DNA of 64,000 bases, from contig NZ_ATGG01000028.1 in assembly GCF_000413855.1 (NCBI RefSeq), forward strand, positions 1-64,000. The letters run 5' to 3'. This stretch comes from Acinetobacter gyllenbergii CIP 110306 = MTCC 11365 (GTDB taxonomy: Bacteria > Pseudomonadota > Gammaproteobacteria > Pseudomonadales > Moraxellaceae). Below, piece after piece: positions 1 to 8,653 of the stretch; within the stretch, counting starts at the first letter, position 1, and every line of letters begins with the position of its first letter. A program made the position numbers and the translations under genes. Under the pieces are notes generated by a model. That model was given only the letters and a program-made list of their open reading frames with translations. It was not told where the DNA came from and searched no databases.

Positions 1-44
1 TAATGATCTTCTCGATGATTCGTCATCATCAAGCTAGGTCGGCT

Positions 45-72
45 ATATTACTCTCAATTTCTTAAAAGTCAA
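45..72 (-). promoter_or_regulatory. rRNA-type promoter P2, leftward
   Basis: On the minus strand a -35 box TTGACT (67-72) is followed after 16 bp by TAATAT (45-50), then a GC-rich discriminator (GCCGACC). This is the layout of growth-rate-regulated rRNA promoters. It points left out of the window, and the following leader reads like the sequence just upstream of a 16S rRNA gene. That the product is an rRNA operon is inferred from promoter strength, discriminator and the tandem arrangement; the gene itself is outside. Confidence 0.65.
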
Positions 73-184
73 CAGGTAATTTAGATATTTAGCAAACTTA
101 TCAATCAACCCAAGAATCTAACCTTTCTAGCCAAATCCTTGTTTCTCAACAAGTTTTTATCTGCATCACCGCCGATGGATGTGC

Positions 185-212
185 ATTCTACAGTATTTCA
201 GACCCGTTGCAA
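185..212 (-). promoter_or_regulatory. rRNA-type promoter P1, leftward
   Basis: Minus-strand -35 TTGCAA (207-212) and -10 TAGAAT (185-190) are separated by 16 bp. The flank upstream of the -35 (about 213-300 on the plus strand) is very A/T-rich, as in an UP element. Together with the TTGACT/TAATAT promoter about 140 bp downstream it forms a tandem P1-P2 pair, as found before rRNA operons. Confidence 0.6.
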
Positions 213-486
213 GCACTTTTAAAAATTAAATTATTCGGTTGTTTTATTTTTAAACTTTAACGCATCTAATTAACTGATTTATATAATTTAAAATTTATTA
301 ATTATCTTAAAAGTGAATTTAAACAAACTAACTACATGAAATTTAAATAGTTTATTGAAAATATGTTTTTATTATCAGCAATAAAGCAGCTTTATTTTTA
401 TATTTAGCTTTTATTTTAAACACCTCACTCCATGCAAAAATCTGTCTCCCATTCGATTCATGTTTAAAATTTCACCACCCAAAATA
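213..486. other. AT-rich intergenic region without a gene
   Basis: No convincing coding frame is seen. The part next to P1 probably serves as an UP element. The rest is A/T-rich spacer between the leftward promoters and the terminator of the BCCT transporter gene. Confidence 0.5.
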
Positions 487-522
487 AAAACAACGGCTTT
501 GATCGCTCAAAACCGTTGTTTT
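487..522 (-). terminator. Rho-independent terminator of the BCCT gene
   Basis: A 10-bp stem, AAAACAACGG paired with CCGTTGTTTT, encloses a 16-nt loop. On the minus strand it is followed by a T-rich tract, 24 bp beyond the stop codon of the BCCT gene. The A/T ends of the stem could let it work in both directions. Confidence 0.8.
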
Positions 523-546
523 CAGTGTTGTAATAAGTACTTTCTC

Positions 547-2523
547 TTAAGAAGTACTGCCTCTCACAATATTCAAGAAGTATAGATGACGTTCATATTG
601 ATCAATAATGTCTTGGATTAAATCTTCTTGCGTCCAATCCATCACATCATAGTTTTGTCCACCCTCTCTTAAAAAGACTTCTGCTTGGAAGTAATTGGCC
701 TCATCCTCCTCTGCTCGTCCCAACATGAAGCTTGGTGGAACAGTGGCATGTGAGATGACTTTATAAGTGAAGTTAATTTCATGATGATGATCGACATGCA
801 GTTGCAGACCATTTTCAATTTCACGTATCTCCACTTCCAAGTGACGGCGCTTAAATTCACGTTGAATACTTTCAAAGGCTTTACGCACCTGTGTCTCAAT
901 GTAGTGCTGAACTTCTGTTTCTGTATGCGGGTAATGCATGATCAGACCCAAACGTTGCTGCCAACTACGTGGATTATTGATGGCACGTGGGGTAATTCGC
1001 GCTTCCTGAATGGCTTTCATCTTGGTGACATCCAGCTTTAAGGCTTTTAATAGCCCCCAGCTCATCAACAACATAATAAAAGTAAAAGGCAATGCACTCA
1101 TAATGATGGAAGATTGCAATGCCGATAGACCACCAACCAACAATAGGATAATGGCCAATGCTGCCATCAACACCGTCCAAAACAAACGTTGCCATGTGGG
1201 AGAGTTTTCGGTTTTAGCGGTGAGATAATCAGTAACCAGCGCACCCGAATCCGCAGAGGTGACGAAAAAGAGCATCACCAATACCGTCGCCAGTAAACTC
1301 ATCACCCCTGAAAATGGCAAATGATTCAAAAACTCAAATAACGCAACTGATGAATCACTTTGTACGGCGTGAATGAGACTAACATTATGTTCTTGCATAA
1401 TGTTAAACAGCGCGGCATTACCCAAGAACCCCATCCAGATGATGGTAAAACCTGTCGGGATCAATAACACACCGACAATAAACTCACGGATGGTTCGGCC
1501 GCGCGATACACGGGCAATAAACATACCTACAAATGGCGACCATGAAATCCACCAAGCCCAATACATAATGGTCCAACCACCAATCCAGCCATTCGGTTGA
1601 TAGGCATAGAGATTAAAGGTCATACCAAATAGGTTCGACATATACGAACCCATGTTTTGAATGGTGGTTTGCAACAAATAGATACTTGGACCTGCAATAA
1701 ACACAAAGGCCAGCAGCACCAAAGCCAAAATCAGATTCAGTTCGGAGAGACGTTTTACCCCTTTATCCAGACCTAAAAATACCGACATGGATGCCAAAGC
1801 ACTGACAAAAATAATCAGGATCACCTGAACATTGCTACTTTGTTCAATACCAAAGAGATAATGCAAACCTGAATTGATTTGCGTCACACCAAAACCTAAA
1901 GAGGTCGCCACCCCGAAAACCGTACCAATGGTGGCGAAGGTATCAATACTATCGCCCCAAGGACCATAAATCTTCTTACCAATAATGGGGTATAAGGCTG
2001 AACGGGTTTTTAACGGTAAATTATGCCGATAAGCAAAATAGGCCAAGGCCAATCCGACCACGGCATAAATTGCCCATGCATGTAAGCCCCAATGGAAAAA
2101 GGTAATTCTTAAGGCTTGTTGTGCAGCATCTACACTTTCAGGATCACCGCTTGGTGGACTGACATAGTGCATTACGGGTTCCGCGACACCAAAGAACATC
2201 AAACCGATGCCCATCCCTGCAGTAAACAGCATGGCAAACCAGGAGCCATTACTATATTCAGGTTGACTGTGATCAGGTCCTAATTTGATTTTACCACTGG
2301 CGGAACAAGCAATATAAATCAGCAGAATCAAAAACACCGCAACAGACAAGACATAAAACCAGCTAAAGGAATCGGTGATCCACTGCTTCAATTGTTGGGT
2401 CAGAAATTCAAATGAACTGGGTGCGATTACAACGATTGCGATAAAAATCGCAATGATAATCACCGTGCTTAAAAACACGTTTGGATTCACATTCGCAAAT
2501 TGCGAAGATGGCTTGGAAGGCAT
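547..2523 (-). CDS. betT: BCCT family choline/betaine transporter
   Basis: Inner-membrane secondary transporter of the betaine-choline-carnitine family, taking up quaternary ammonium osmoprotectants. About 12 hydrophobic segments are visible. The GMGIG motif with the following FFGVAEP is at residues 103-116, and the tryptophan-rich signature WAWWISWSPFVGMF is near residue 328. At 658 aa it has a long hydrophilic C-terminal domain (from about residue 520), as in BetT proteins whose activity responds to osmolarity. The start has a strong GGGGGAA ribosome site directly upstream. No betIBA genes are adjacent, so this may be a stand-alone osmotic uptake system. Substrate choice between choline and betaine cannot be read from the sequence. 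Confidence 0.88.
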   Translation of the reverse strand: MPSKPSSQFANVNPNVFLSTVIIIAIFIAIVVIAPSSFEFLTQQLKQWITDSFSWFYVLSVAVFLILLIYIACSASGKIKLGPDHSQPEYSNGSWFAMLFTAGMGIGLMFFGVAEPVMHYVSPPSGDPESVDAAQQALRITFFHWGLHAWAIYAVVGLALAYFAYRHNLPLKTRSALYPIIGKKIYGPWGDSIDTFATIGTVFGVATSLGFGVTQINSGLHYLFGIEQSSNVQVILIIFVSALASMSVFLGLDKGVKRLSELNLILALVLLAFVFIAGPSIYLLQTTIQNMGSYMSNLFGMTFNLYAYQPNGWIGGWTIMYWAWWISWSPFVGMFIARVSRGRTIREFIVGVLLIPTGFTIIWMGFLGNAALFNIMQEHNVSLIHAVQSDSSVALFEFLNHLPFSGVMSLLATVLVMLFFVTSADSGALVTDYLTAKTENSPTWQRLFWTVLMAALAIILLLVGGLSALQSSIIMSALPFTFIMLLMSWGLLKALKLDVTKMKAIQEARITPRAINNPRSWQQRLGLIMHYPHTETEVQHYIETQVRKAFESIQREFKRRHLEVEIREIENGLQLHVDHHHEINFTYKVISHATVPPSFMLGRAEEDEANYFQAEVFLREGGQNYDVMDWTQEDLIQDIIDQYERHLYFLNIVRGSTS

Positions 2524-2675
2524 AATTCCCCCACGTTATTCTAATGATAATGGACAGGCCCTAATGGCCAAAGAAGACATTCACAATGTGAACAAAAGCG
2601 AGCTTAAATTTTGCAAAACTCGATATAAATTATAAAAAATGTGAAAAATAAAGCAGTTGTAATGCTGTAACAAAG

Positions 2676-3371
2676 TTATTCTTTATCACTCAAGTGCTTG
2701 GGCACGTGTGCAATATATTGCAACGCGATGAGACGCGAGACCACTACCGCCAGATACATTACCCCACCAAACATTTGTAGCATCGCCAATACTCTAGCCG
2801 CAGGACTGATCGGGATCAAATCCGACAATCCTGTTGCAGACTGTAGACTAAAACTCAAAAATAATAGATCGAGCCAATGCTGTAAGGCTTGAGGTTGATT
2901 AGGATTTTGGAAACTATTGGGCAAAATTAATTGACAGATACTATATAAAAAGGCAAACCCCCAAGCGATGAGGGTAAATACCGCCCCTGCCGCAAATAAC
3001 TCATCTTTAGTGAGATAGCGATCTGCAAACATATAGCGCAATAAGCCATAGGCAGCATAGAAATAGGCCAAAGCTTCAAAACTATGCGCGATGATTTGAA
3101 TGGTCTGATTGCCATAACCAATAAAAATCATAATCGAAAATAGAAAGGCACCACTAACAAAAACCAAGCCCCAAAAAGTAAACACAGGTGTCTGTCGAAT
3201 CACCTTGGCAATAATCAACAAGGCCAAGACACCCAATGACCAAGTCAAAGCCCGAAATTCACTGTCACCTGTGGTCAACATATATAAAACCAATAATGCC
3301 AGTTGAACCAGTAATAACCATGCTGATGGCAGTAAACGAAAGCCGCTCCAAAATTGTTTTAAACTTTGCAT
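2676..3371 (-). CDS. Two-helix ion channel-like membrane protein
   Basis: A 231-aa integral membrane protein with roughly six hydrophobic segments. The last two (about 133-150 and 193-217) flank a re-entrant-like stretch at about 165-190, as in the Ion_trans_2 potassium channel module. The filter-like segment reads SATGLSDLIPIS (178-189) instead of the usual TVGYGD, so potassium selectivity is doubtful. No RCK/TrkA-N cytoplasmic domain is present. The ATG has an AGGA box 8 bp upstream. The family assignment rests on the pore-like pattern; the transported ion is unknown. Confidence 0.6.
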   Translation of the reverse strand: MQSLKQFWSGFRLLPSAWLLLVQLALLVLYMLTTGDSEFRALTWSLGVLALLIIAKVIRQTPVFTFWGLVFVSGAFLFSIMIFIGYGNQTIQIIAHSFEALAYFYAAYGLLRYMFADRYLTKDELFAAGAVFTLIAWGFAFLYSICQLILPNSFQNPNQPQALQHWLDLLFLSFSLQSATGLSDLIPISPAARVLAMLQMFGGVMYLAVVVSRLIALQYIAHVPKHLSDKE

Positions 3372-3415
3372 GTTATTGTCCTGAATCTTGTTATGTTTTG
3401 ATTATGTTGAGTGCA

Positions 3416-4012
3416 TCATACTGCATCTAAAAAAGAAACAATCATTTTAGACAGTTCTTGTTGTAGTCGCTGTTCTTCAATTAGAAAAGTATTTTTACTG
3501 GCATAACGCATCATGGTAAATAAGGTACTATTAATAATCACAAAAGACTTATGTTTTAAAGTTTCAAAATCCCAATGCGGATAATAACGCCCGAATAAAT
3601 ACATACCGATTTCTAAAAAATGCTGCTCCAAAACCTGTGCTGCTTCGGAATCACTATAGGCATGCCAGTTTTTTAGAATTTCGATAAAAAATCCCTGATC
3701 AGACTTCAATGATTCAAAGCCAAAGGCAATGCTTAATGTGATGATGTCCTGAATAGAGGTTTGTTGTTGTCGCATCACCAGTTGCTTGACTGCCTGCCCC
3801 AAATTTTCACTTTTGCGCAGTAATAATTCTGCGATGATCTGTTCTTTATTTTCAAAATATTGATAAATCGACCCAACACTCACACCTGATTTTTCAGAGA
3901 TTTTAGGTGTCGTCACCTGCAACACGCCATATTCAGCGATACATTTCTGCGCCCCTTCCAAAATACTTTCGACGATCATCTTGGCACGTTGCTGCTGTGG
4001 TCGTTTTCTCAT
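3416..4012 (-). CDS. TetR/AcrR family transcriptional regulator
   Basis: A 198-aa regulator with an N-terminal helix-turn-helix (KISEKSGVSVGSIYQYFENKE at about residues 40-60) and a variable C-terminal ligand-binding domain. The start chosen is the ATG at 4012 (MRKRPQQQR), because a longer frame to 4081 would run through the palindromic operator and carries atypical N-terminal residues. It is divergent from the MpaB-like oxygenase gene, with a perfect 22-bp palindrome in between, so it probably represses both that gene and itself. The ligand is unknown. Confidence 0.85.
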   Translation of the reverse strand: MRKRPQQQRAKMIVESILEGAQKCIAEYGVLQVTTPKISEKSGVSVGSIYQYFENKEQIIAELLLRKSENLGQAVKQLVMRQQQTSIQDIITLSIAFGFESLKSDQGFFIEILKNWHAYSDSEAAQVLEQHFLEIGMYLFGRYYPHWDFETLKHKSFVIINSTLFTMMRYASKNTFLIEEQRLQQELSKMIVSFLDAV

Positions 4013-4039
4013 GCTCAGCCTCAATGGAAATGCGAATTG

Positions 4040-4061
4040 AATACGAATAATTATTCGTATT
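4040..4061. promoter_or_regulatory. Perfect 22-bp palindrome, probable TetR operator
   Basis: The half-site AATACGAATAA is followed directly by its exact reverse complement. It lies between the TetR start (4012) and the oxygenase start (4098), the usual position of a shared operator in a TetR divergon. Assignment to the adjacent TetR protein is by position only. Confidence 0.7.
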
Positions 4062-4097
4062 AAGCTTTGATTAAATAACAATCAGAGGCTTTATGCA

Positions 4098-5306
4098 ATG
4101 CAAAGCATCGTTAAACCTAAACGTTTGGCAGCGTTTGAAGACATGAGTCAATCTAATCTCAAAACCAAGCTTCTCAGCTACATGACCCAACAGGACGTTC
4201 AGCCGAGTTATCAAGAGTATCAGGCACTGAATACTGCCCTGCAAAGTGGTGATGCACCGATGGATCAGCTGCTGCTGTGGGTGTTACAAAATCCTAAGCT
4301 GCATCGTAAATATTTTGAAACGGCGCTATATCAAGGCCTCGATAAACTGCCACATGAAATTCCTGAACTCACTGCCTTCTTCCAATTCGTTGAAAAAAAA
4401 CCTGCTTGGTATGAGCAAAACAAAATTGATGCTGCATTGAAATTCACCTATCGCTTGGGCATCAATAACGGACTGATCCTACGAGATCTATCCTTAATGA
4501 CGGGTTATATGTATCCTGGTTTTAATCAACCTTTAATCCTAACAGGCGCATTAAAGAAACAGGCGGGAACACGTTTAGCCGAAACCACCAAATGGTGGGT
4601 GGATATCACTGAGCCCAATGGGTTTGAACGTTATAGCAAAGGCTTTACCTCCACCATTTTTGTACGCTTCATCCATGCCTTAGTGCGTCATCAATTACAA
4701 AAATCAGAAAAATGGGATGCAGACACTTGGGGCATACCGATCAATCAATATGATCAGGCGATGACCAATATCGCTTTTAGTGGTGTCGTCTTGATTGGAA
4801 TACGGGCTTTAGGCATTTTTCCAAGCAAACAAGAAGTCGATAGCTTCTTACACTTCTGGAAATATGCGGGCTGGTTAATGGGTGTAGAGGAAAAATGGTT
4901 GGTTGATCATGAGGCTGATGGTTGGAAACTCATTTACTGGATGCACTTCGCACACCCTCAAGCAGATGCAAGCAGTATTTCTCTGGGGTCTAGCCTTTCC
5001 AAAGAACCCTTTGAGCGAAAATACCAGTATCTACGTTCTTTCCAACAAAAACTGGCCTATAAGCAGCATCTAGAAATTACCCAGTTTTTTATCGGTCGCA
5101 AAAAAATGCAGAAATTAGGTTTACCCACTCAATCGGCATCATGGTTTGCTTATTATTTAATAGGTCGTAATTTAGCCCTCTATACAGGTGCCAAACATAT
5201 TCCAAAATTAAACAACTTCCTTGAACAAAATGGACGTCATTTGCAACGAATCGGCTTGTCTTTATATCGCAACCAAGGGCAGCAACTGGCCAGCATGCAT
5301 CAATAG
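4098..5306 (+). CDS. Oxygenase MpaB family protein (DUF2236)
   Basis: A 402-aa soluble protein resembling the DUF2236/MpaB group, a family of haem-containing oxygenases that includes rubber-degrading latex-clearing protein. Family-like features are the GYMYPGFNQPLILTGAL segment near residue 136, the TTKWWVDI segment near residue 162 and the GFTSTIFVRFIHALVRHQL helix, whose histidines could serve haem binding. The ATG has an AGAGG box 9 bp upstream. It is divergently transcribed from a TetR gene and ends just before a strong hairpin. The substrate is unknown. Confidence 0.72.
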   Translation: MQSIVKPKRLAAFEDMSQSNLKTKLLSYMTQQDVQPSYQEYQALNTALQSGDAPMDQLLLWVLQNPKLHRKYFETALYQGLDKLPHEIPELTAFFQFVEKKPAWYEQNKIDAALKFTYRLGINNGLILRDLSLMTGYMYPGFNQPLILTGALKKQAGTRLAETTKWWVDITEPNGFERYSKGFTSTIFVRFIHALVRHQLQKSEKWDADTWGIPINQYDQAMTNIAFSGVVLIGIRALGIFPSKQEVDSFLHFWKYAGWLMGVEEKWLVDHEADGWKLIYWMHFAHPQADASSISLGSSLSKEPFERKYQYLRSFQQKLAYKQHLEITQFFIGRKKMQKLGLPTQSASWFAYYLIGRNLALYTGAKHIPKLNNFLEQNGRHLQRIGLSLYRNQGQQLASMHQ

Positions 5307-5317
5307 CTCATAAAAAA

Positions 5318-5340
5318 AGGCCCTCGATCTACGAGGGCTT
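5318..5340. terminator. Hairpin terminator, mainly minus-strand by its T tract
   Basis: GCCCTCG (5320-5326) pairs with CGAGGGC (5332-5338) across a 5-nt loop. Seven A residues on the left give a good U tract for leftward transcripts. On the right only TTCATT follows, so it ends the oxygenase gene less efficiently and may protect it from leftward readthrough. Confidence 0.7.
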
Positions 5341-5581
5341 CATTATACTGACATATCGGTTAAGGAGCAGATTCATCAACCCTGTTTATTCACGACACCA
5401 ATACCTTTATAAATAACAATTGATCATACTATTGATATACGAGCTTCTTGTAGCTCACTGAATTATGCCTCAACCCTTTTTCTTTTAGGCGATGAGAATG
5501 AGAAAAGGCTTAAAGCTAGATCATGACGCACTTTTTATAATGCCAATGATATTCCATCGGGAGCTTTGCATTTCTCGCCTG

Positions 5582-6238
5582 CTATTGTAATTCCACGAGC
5601 TTATCTGCACCCCATGATAAGCCATATTCAGCAGCCTTTTTATACCATTTTTTGGCCAACTTAATATTCACTGCTCCAGCAGAACCATCTTCATACATTT
5701 CTCCGAGTGCATATGCTGCAATCGCCATTTCCTGATCAGCGGCCTTTGTCATCCATTCCATGGCTTTGATCTCATTTTTGGCTACACCTTCACCAGCACG
5801 ATACATTGATGCAAGTTCATATTGTGAATTTGCATGCCCCTGCATCGCAGCTTTCATAAACCATGCATATGCTTCTTCAAAATTTTCATCAACCCCTTGT
5901 CCAAACAAGTAAGCTAAACCAAGATTGTATTGAGCATAAGGATTGCCAGATTGGGCAGACTGTCGAAACCACTCTACAGCTTTGGTAAAATCTCTTTCAG
6001 GGCCATATGAACCACGTTTATAGATCATCCCAAGGCTAAGTTGAGCATTTGGATCTCCTTGTTTGGCTTCTTCTAAATATTTTGCATAAGCAACATGAAT
6101 ATCTTTTTTCACAAAATCTTCATCTAACATTGCATCTATCTGTGCGAGTTGAGTTTTAGGAAGATTTGAACTTTCGCTACATGCCATGGTTGAAAATACA
6201 AGAGTTAAGAAAATTAAAATATTCTTTATTAAATACAT
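5582..6238 (-). CDS. Sel1-repeat lipoprotein
   Basis: A 218-aa protein with a hydrophobic N-terminal signal ending in a cysteine at residue 20 (FSTMAC, a slightly unusual lipobox). It is followed by four to five Sel1-like repeats of about 36 residues, recognisable as A(x)LGxMYxxGxG(x)...A(x)xWxxKAAxxG. Sel1 repeats form alpha-solenoids that mediate protein-protein contacts, often at the envelope. No operon partner is adjacent: actP lies 200 bp upstream on the same strand behind its own terminator. The specific role is unknown. Confidence 0.82.
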   Translation of the reverse strand: MYLIKNILIFLTLVFSTMACSESSNLPKTQLAQIDAMLDEDFVKKDIHVAYAKYLEEAKQGDPNAQLSLGMIYKRGSYGPERDFTKAVEWFRQSAQSGNPYAQYNLGLAYLFGQGVDENFEEAYAWFMKAAMQGHANSQYELASMYRAGEGVAKNEIKAMEWMTKAADQEMAIAAYALGEMYEDGSAGAVNIKLAKKWYKKAAEYGLSWGADKLVELQ

Positions 6239-6399
6239 AAAGCTATCTCATATCAATTTGACGACAAATAAAGTAATGGTCGCAATTTTTAAATTTTTCA
6301 AAATTATAATGTCATCTAAATAATAAAAACCAATTCAAAATTTATTTTTAGCCTCACCACGTACCTCAATCATATTTTTTATGTATTTCAAATAAAGAA

Positions 6400-6423
6400 A
6401 GCCCCTATCAAAAGATAAGGGCT
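6400..6423 (-). terminator. Terminator of the DUF485-actP operon
   Basis: AGCCCCTATC pairs with GATAAGGGCT (one wobble pair) around an AAAA loop. On the minus strand it is followed by TTTCTTTATTT, 20 bp after the actP stop codon. Confidence 0.8.
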
Positions 6424-6442
6424 GTCTTTGAGCTCGAGGTCA

Positions 6443-8158
6443 TTAGTGATCTGACGCGCCAGATGCACCGATCCCGGTCATTGAACGTACGAACTGTGCA
6501 TCAAATGCTTTACGCTCTTTCTGTGCACGTGCTGATTTATCAGTTACAGAGAAGAACCAACAGCAAAGGAATGATAACGGCATTGCGAACAGTGCTGGAC
6601 CATTGAATGGGTTTGGCGCAGTTTCAGAAATCGCCAAAGTATCCACCCAAACCGCTTTAGACAGAATAATCAAGCTCACTGCACCGACTAAACCAACCAC
6701 ACCGCCAATCACTGCACCACGTGTAGTTAAACCTTTCCAGAACATCGATAACACCAATACTGGGAAGTTTGCACAACACGCGACTGAGAATGCCAAACCC
6801 ACCATGAAGGCAACGTTTTGCTTCTCGAACAAGATCCCCAAGATCATGGCAAAGATTGCCAAACCTAAGGTTGCAATTTTTGACATCTTCAATTCAGACT
6901 CAGGTGTGGTTTTACCCTTTCTAAACACATTGGCATATAAGTCATGTGAGATTGCAGATGCGCCAGAGAGGGTTAAACCAGCCACTACAGCAAGGATTGT
7001 TGCAAACGCCACTGCCGAGATAAAGCCCATGAACAAATCACCGCCAACAGCATCACTTAAGTGAACCGCAGCCATGTTGTTACCACCGACTAATTCTAAT
7101 TTACCTGTTGCCATTGCTTTCGCCGCATCCAAGAACTGCGGGTTGTTGGCAACAAATAGAATCGCACCAAATCCAATAATAAATGTTAATAAGTAGAAGT
7201 AACCGATAAAACCTGTCGCCACCACAACTGATTTACGTGCTTCTTTGGCATCTTTTACGGTAAAGAAACGCATTAAGATATGCGGTAAACCTGCTGTACC
7301 AAACATCAAGGCAAGACCAAGTGATAATGCATCGATTGGATTCGCCGCGAGTTTGCCTGGCCCCATGATTTTGGCTGCTTCGTCCCAGCTTATGCTATGT
7401 GCTTGGCTATACACACCAATGGCTTGGTTAAACATATTGCTAAAACTAAAGCCTACTGCTTTCATTACCATAAAGGCCATGAAAGTTGCACCACTGAGTA
7501 ACATCACTGCTTTAATGATTTGTACCCAAGTGGTCGCTAACATGCCACCGAAGATGACATAAGCCATCATCAATAAACCAACGATGACCACCGCAATGTT
7601 GTAGTTCAAACCGAACAGCAATTTGATCAACTGACCCGCACCCACCATCTGTGCAATCAGATAGAATGCCACCACAACCAATGAACTGAATGCTGCCAAG
7701 GTACGTACTGGTTTCTCTTCCAAACGGAATGAGACCACGTCTGACAGGTTATATTTTCCTAAGTTACGCAAGCGCTCTGCAACAAGGAAAAGTACAATTG
7801 GCCAACCCACCATGAAACCAAGTGAGTAAAGTAAACCATCAAAACCCGAGCTAAAAACTAAGGCCGAAATACCGAGAAACGATGCTGCTGACATATAGTC
7901 ACCGGCAATCGCCAAACCATTTTGGAAACCGCTGATTCCGCCACCTGCGGTATAAAAATCTTGTGCTGACTGGGTTTGTTTCGCTGCCCATTTGGTAATG
8001 AACAAGGTAAAGCCCACGAAGATCATAAACATAATGATCGCGTGCCAGTTGGTTGCTTGCTGTTCCGCTGCACCTAGATCAGGGCCGGCAAATGCCACAC
8101 TTGAACAACAAAAACTGAGCAGCGTAAACAGTATCGCTTTGAATGATGTCCCTTTCAT
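6443..8158 (-). CDS. actP: Cation/acetate symporter ActP
   Basis: Sodium:solute symporter family permease importing acetate and similar short carboxylates. The 571-aa product starts at the ATG at 8158 ([10 protein letters not shown]), right after the stop codon of the DUF485 gene; a longer frame to 8215 would overlap that gene. An N-terminal signal-like segment precedes about 13 membrane helices. The segment [20 protein letters not shown] at about residues 70-90 and the following SAASFLGIS are typical of ActP. It is co-transcribed with the upstream DUF485 gene, the usual yjcH-actP pairing, and is divergent from a CrbS-like kinase likely to control it. Confidence 0.93.
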   Translation of the reverse strand: MKGTSFKAILFTLLSFCCSSVAFAGPDLGAAEQQATNWHAIIMFMIFVGFTLFITKWAAKQTQSAQDFYTAGGGISGFQNGLAIAGDYMSAASFLGISALVFSSGFDGLLYSLGFMVGWPIVLFLVAERLRNLGKYNLSDVVSFRLEEKPVRTLAAFSSLVVVAFYLIAQMVGAGQLIKLLFGLNYNIAVVIVGLLMMAYVIFGGMLATTWVQIIKAVMLLSGATFMAFMVMKAVGFSFSNMFNQAIGVYSQAHSISWDEAAKIMGPGKLAANPIDALSLGLALMFGTAGLPHILMRFFTVKDAKEARKSVVVATGFIGYFYLLTFIIGFGAILFVANNPQFLDAAKAMATGKLELVGGNNMAAVHLSDAVGGDLFMGFISAVAFATILAVVAGLTLSGASAISHDLYANVFRKGKTTPESELKMSKIATLGLAIFAMILGILFEKQNVAFMVGLAFSVACCANFPVLVLSMFWKGLTTRGAVIGGVVGLVGAVSLIILSKAVWVDTLAISETAPNPFNGPALFAMPLSFLCCWFFSVTDKSARAQKERKAFDAQFVRSMTGIGASGASDH

Positions 8159-8159
8159 C

Positions 8160-8492
8160 TCAGTGCATCCCTTTTTCATGTGCAATGGCCTCAACTTCCT
8201 TGAGGGCTGCTTCATTCAGTTGATCAAGTTTGGTATTGGCAATATAGGAATACACACCACATAATAAAAATGACAACACGATAATGCCTAAACCTAGGGG
8301 AATCCCCCATGTTGTTACACCACCGCTAAATGAACTTGCTAAAAATTCTTTGTTATAGCCAACCAAAAGCATGAACCCGACGTAGATAAACAACATGATT
8401 GCTGTTAATGTCCAACTTAATGTGCGCTTTTTGCTGACCATCTCTTGAAACTTTGGATTATGTAGAATTCGATCTACCTGTGAATCATCCAT
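8160..8492 (-). CDS. DUF485 membrane protein (YjcH-like)
   Basis: A small 110-aa inner-membrane protein with two hydrophobic helices (about residues 28-50 and 62-88), the DUF485 partner normally encoded just before actP. The start at 8492 ([10 protein letters not shown]) has an ideal AAGGAG box 7 bp upstream, so the longer frame to 8558 is rejected. Its stop and the actP start are one base apart, which implies translational coupling. The biochemical role of DUF485 proteins is not established. Confidence 0.9.
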   Translation of the reverse strand: MDDSQVDRILHNPKFQEMVSKKRTLSWTLTAIMLFIYVGFMLLVGYNKEFLASSFSGGVTTWGIPLGLGIIVLSFLLCGVYSYIANTKLDQLNEAALKEVEAIAHEKGMH

Positions 8493-8653
8493 AATCAACT
8501 CCTTATTTTTGTGTCCAACCGTGGACCCCTTTTTTGCATGGGATTTTTCATTATCCAAAGTAACAAGATTATGCTTGACTCGTAACTTAGACTTTGGTCT
8601 CTAAATGCAAATCTCTACTCCTTGCCCTACCTGCGCTTCGGGTATGATAAAAA

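Noticed and set aside
4013..4081. Extended N-terminus of the TetR protein.
   Set aside because: It would read through the perfect palindrome, and the extra residues do not resemble a TetR N-terminus.
6603..7064. Long antisense frame inside actP (153 codons).
   Set aside because: It is a shadow of the strongly supported actP frame, without motif or ribosome site.
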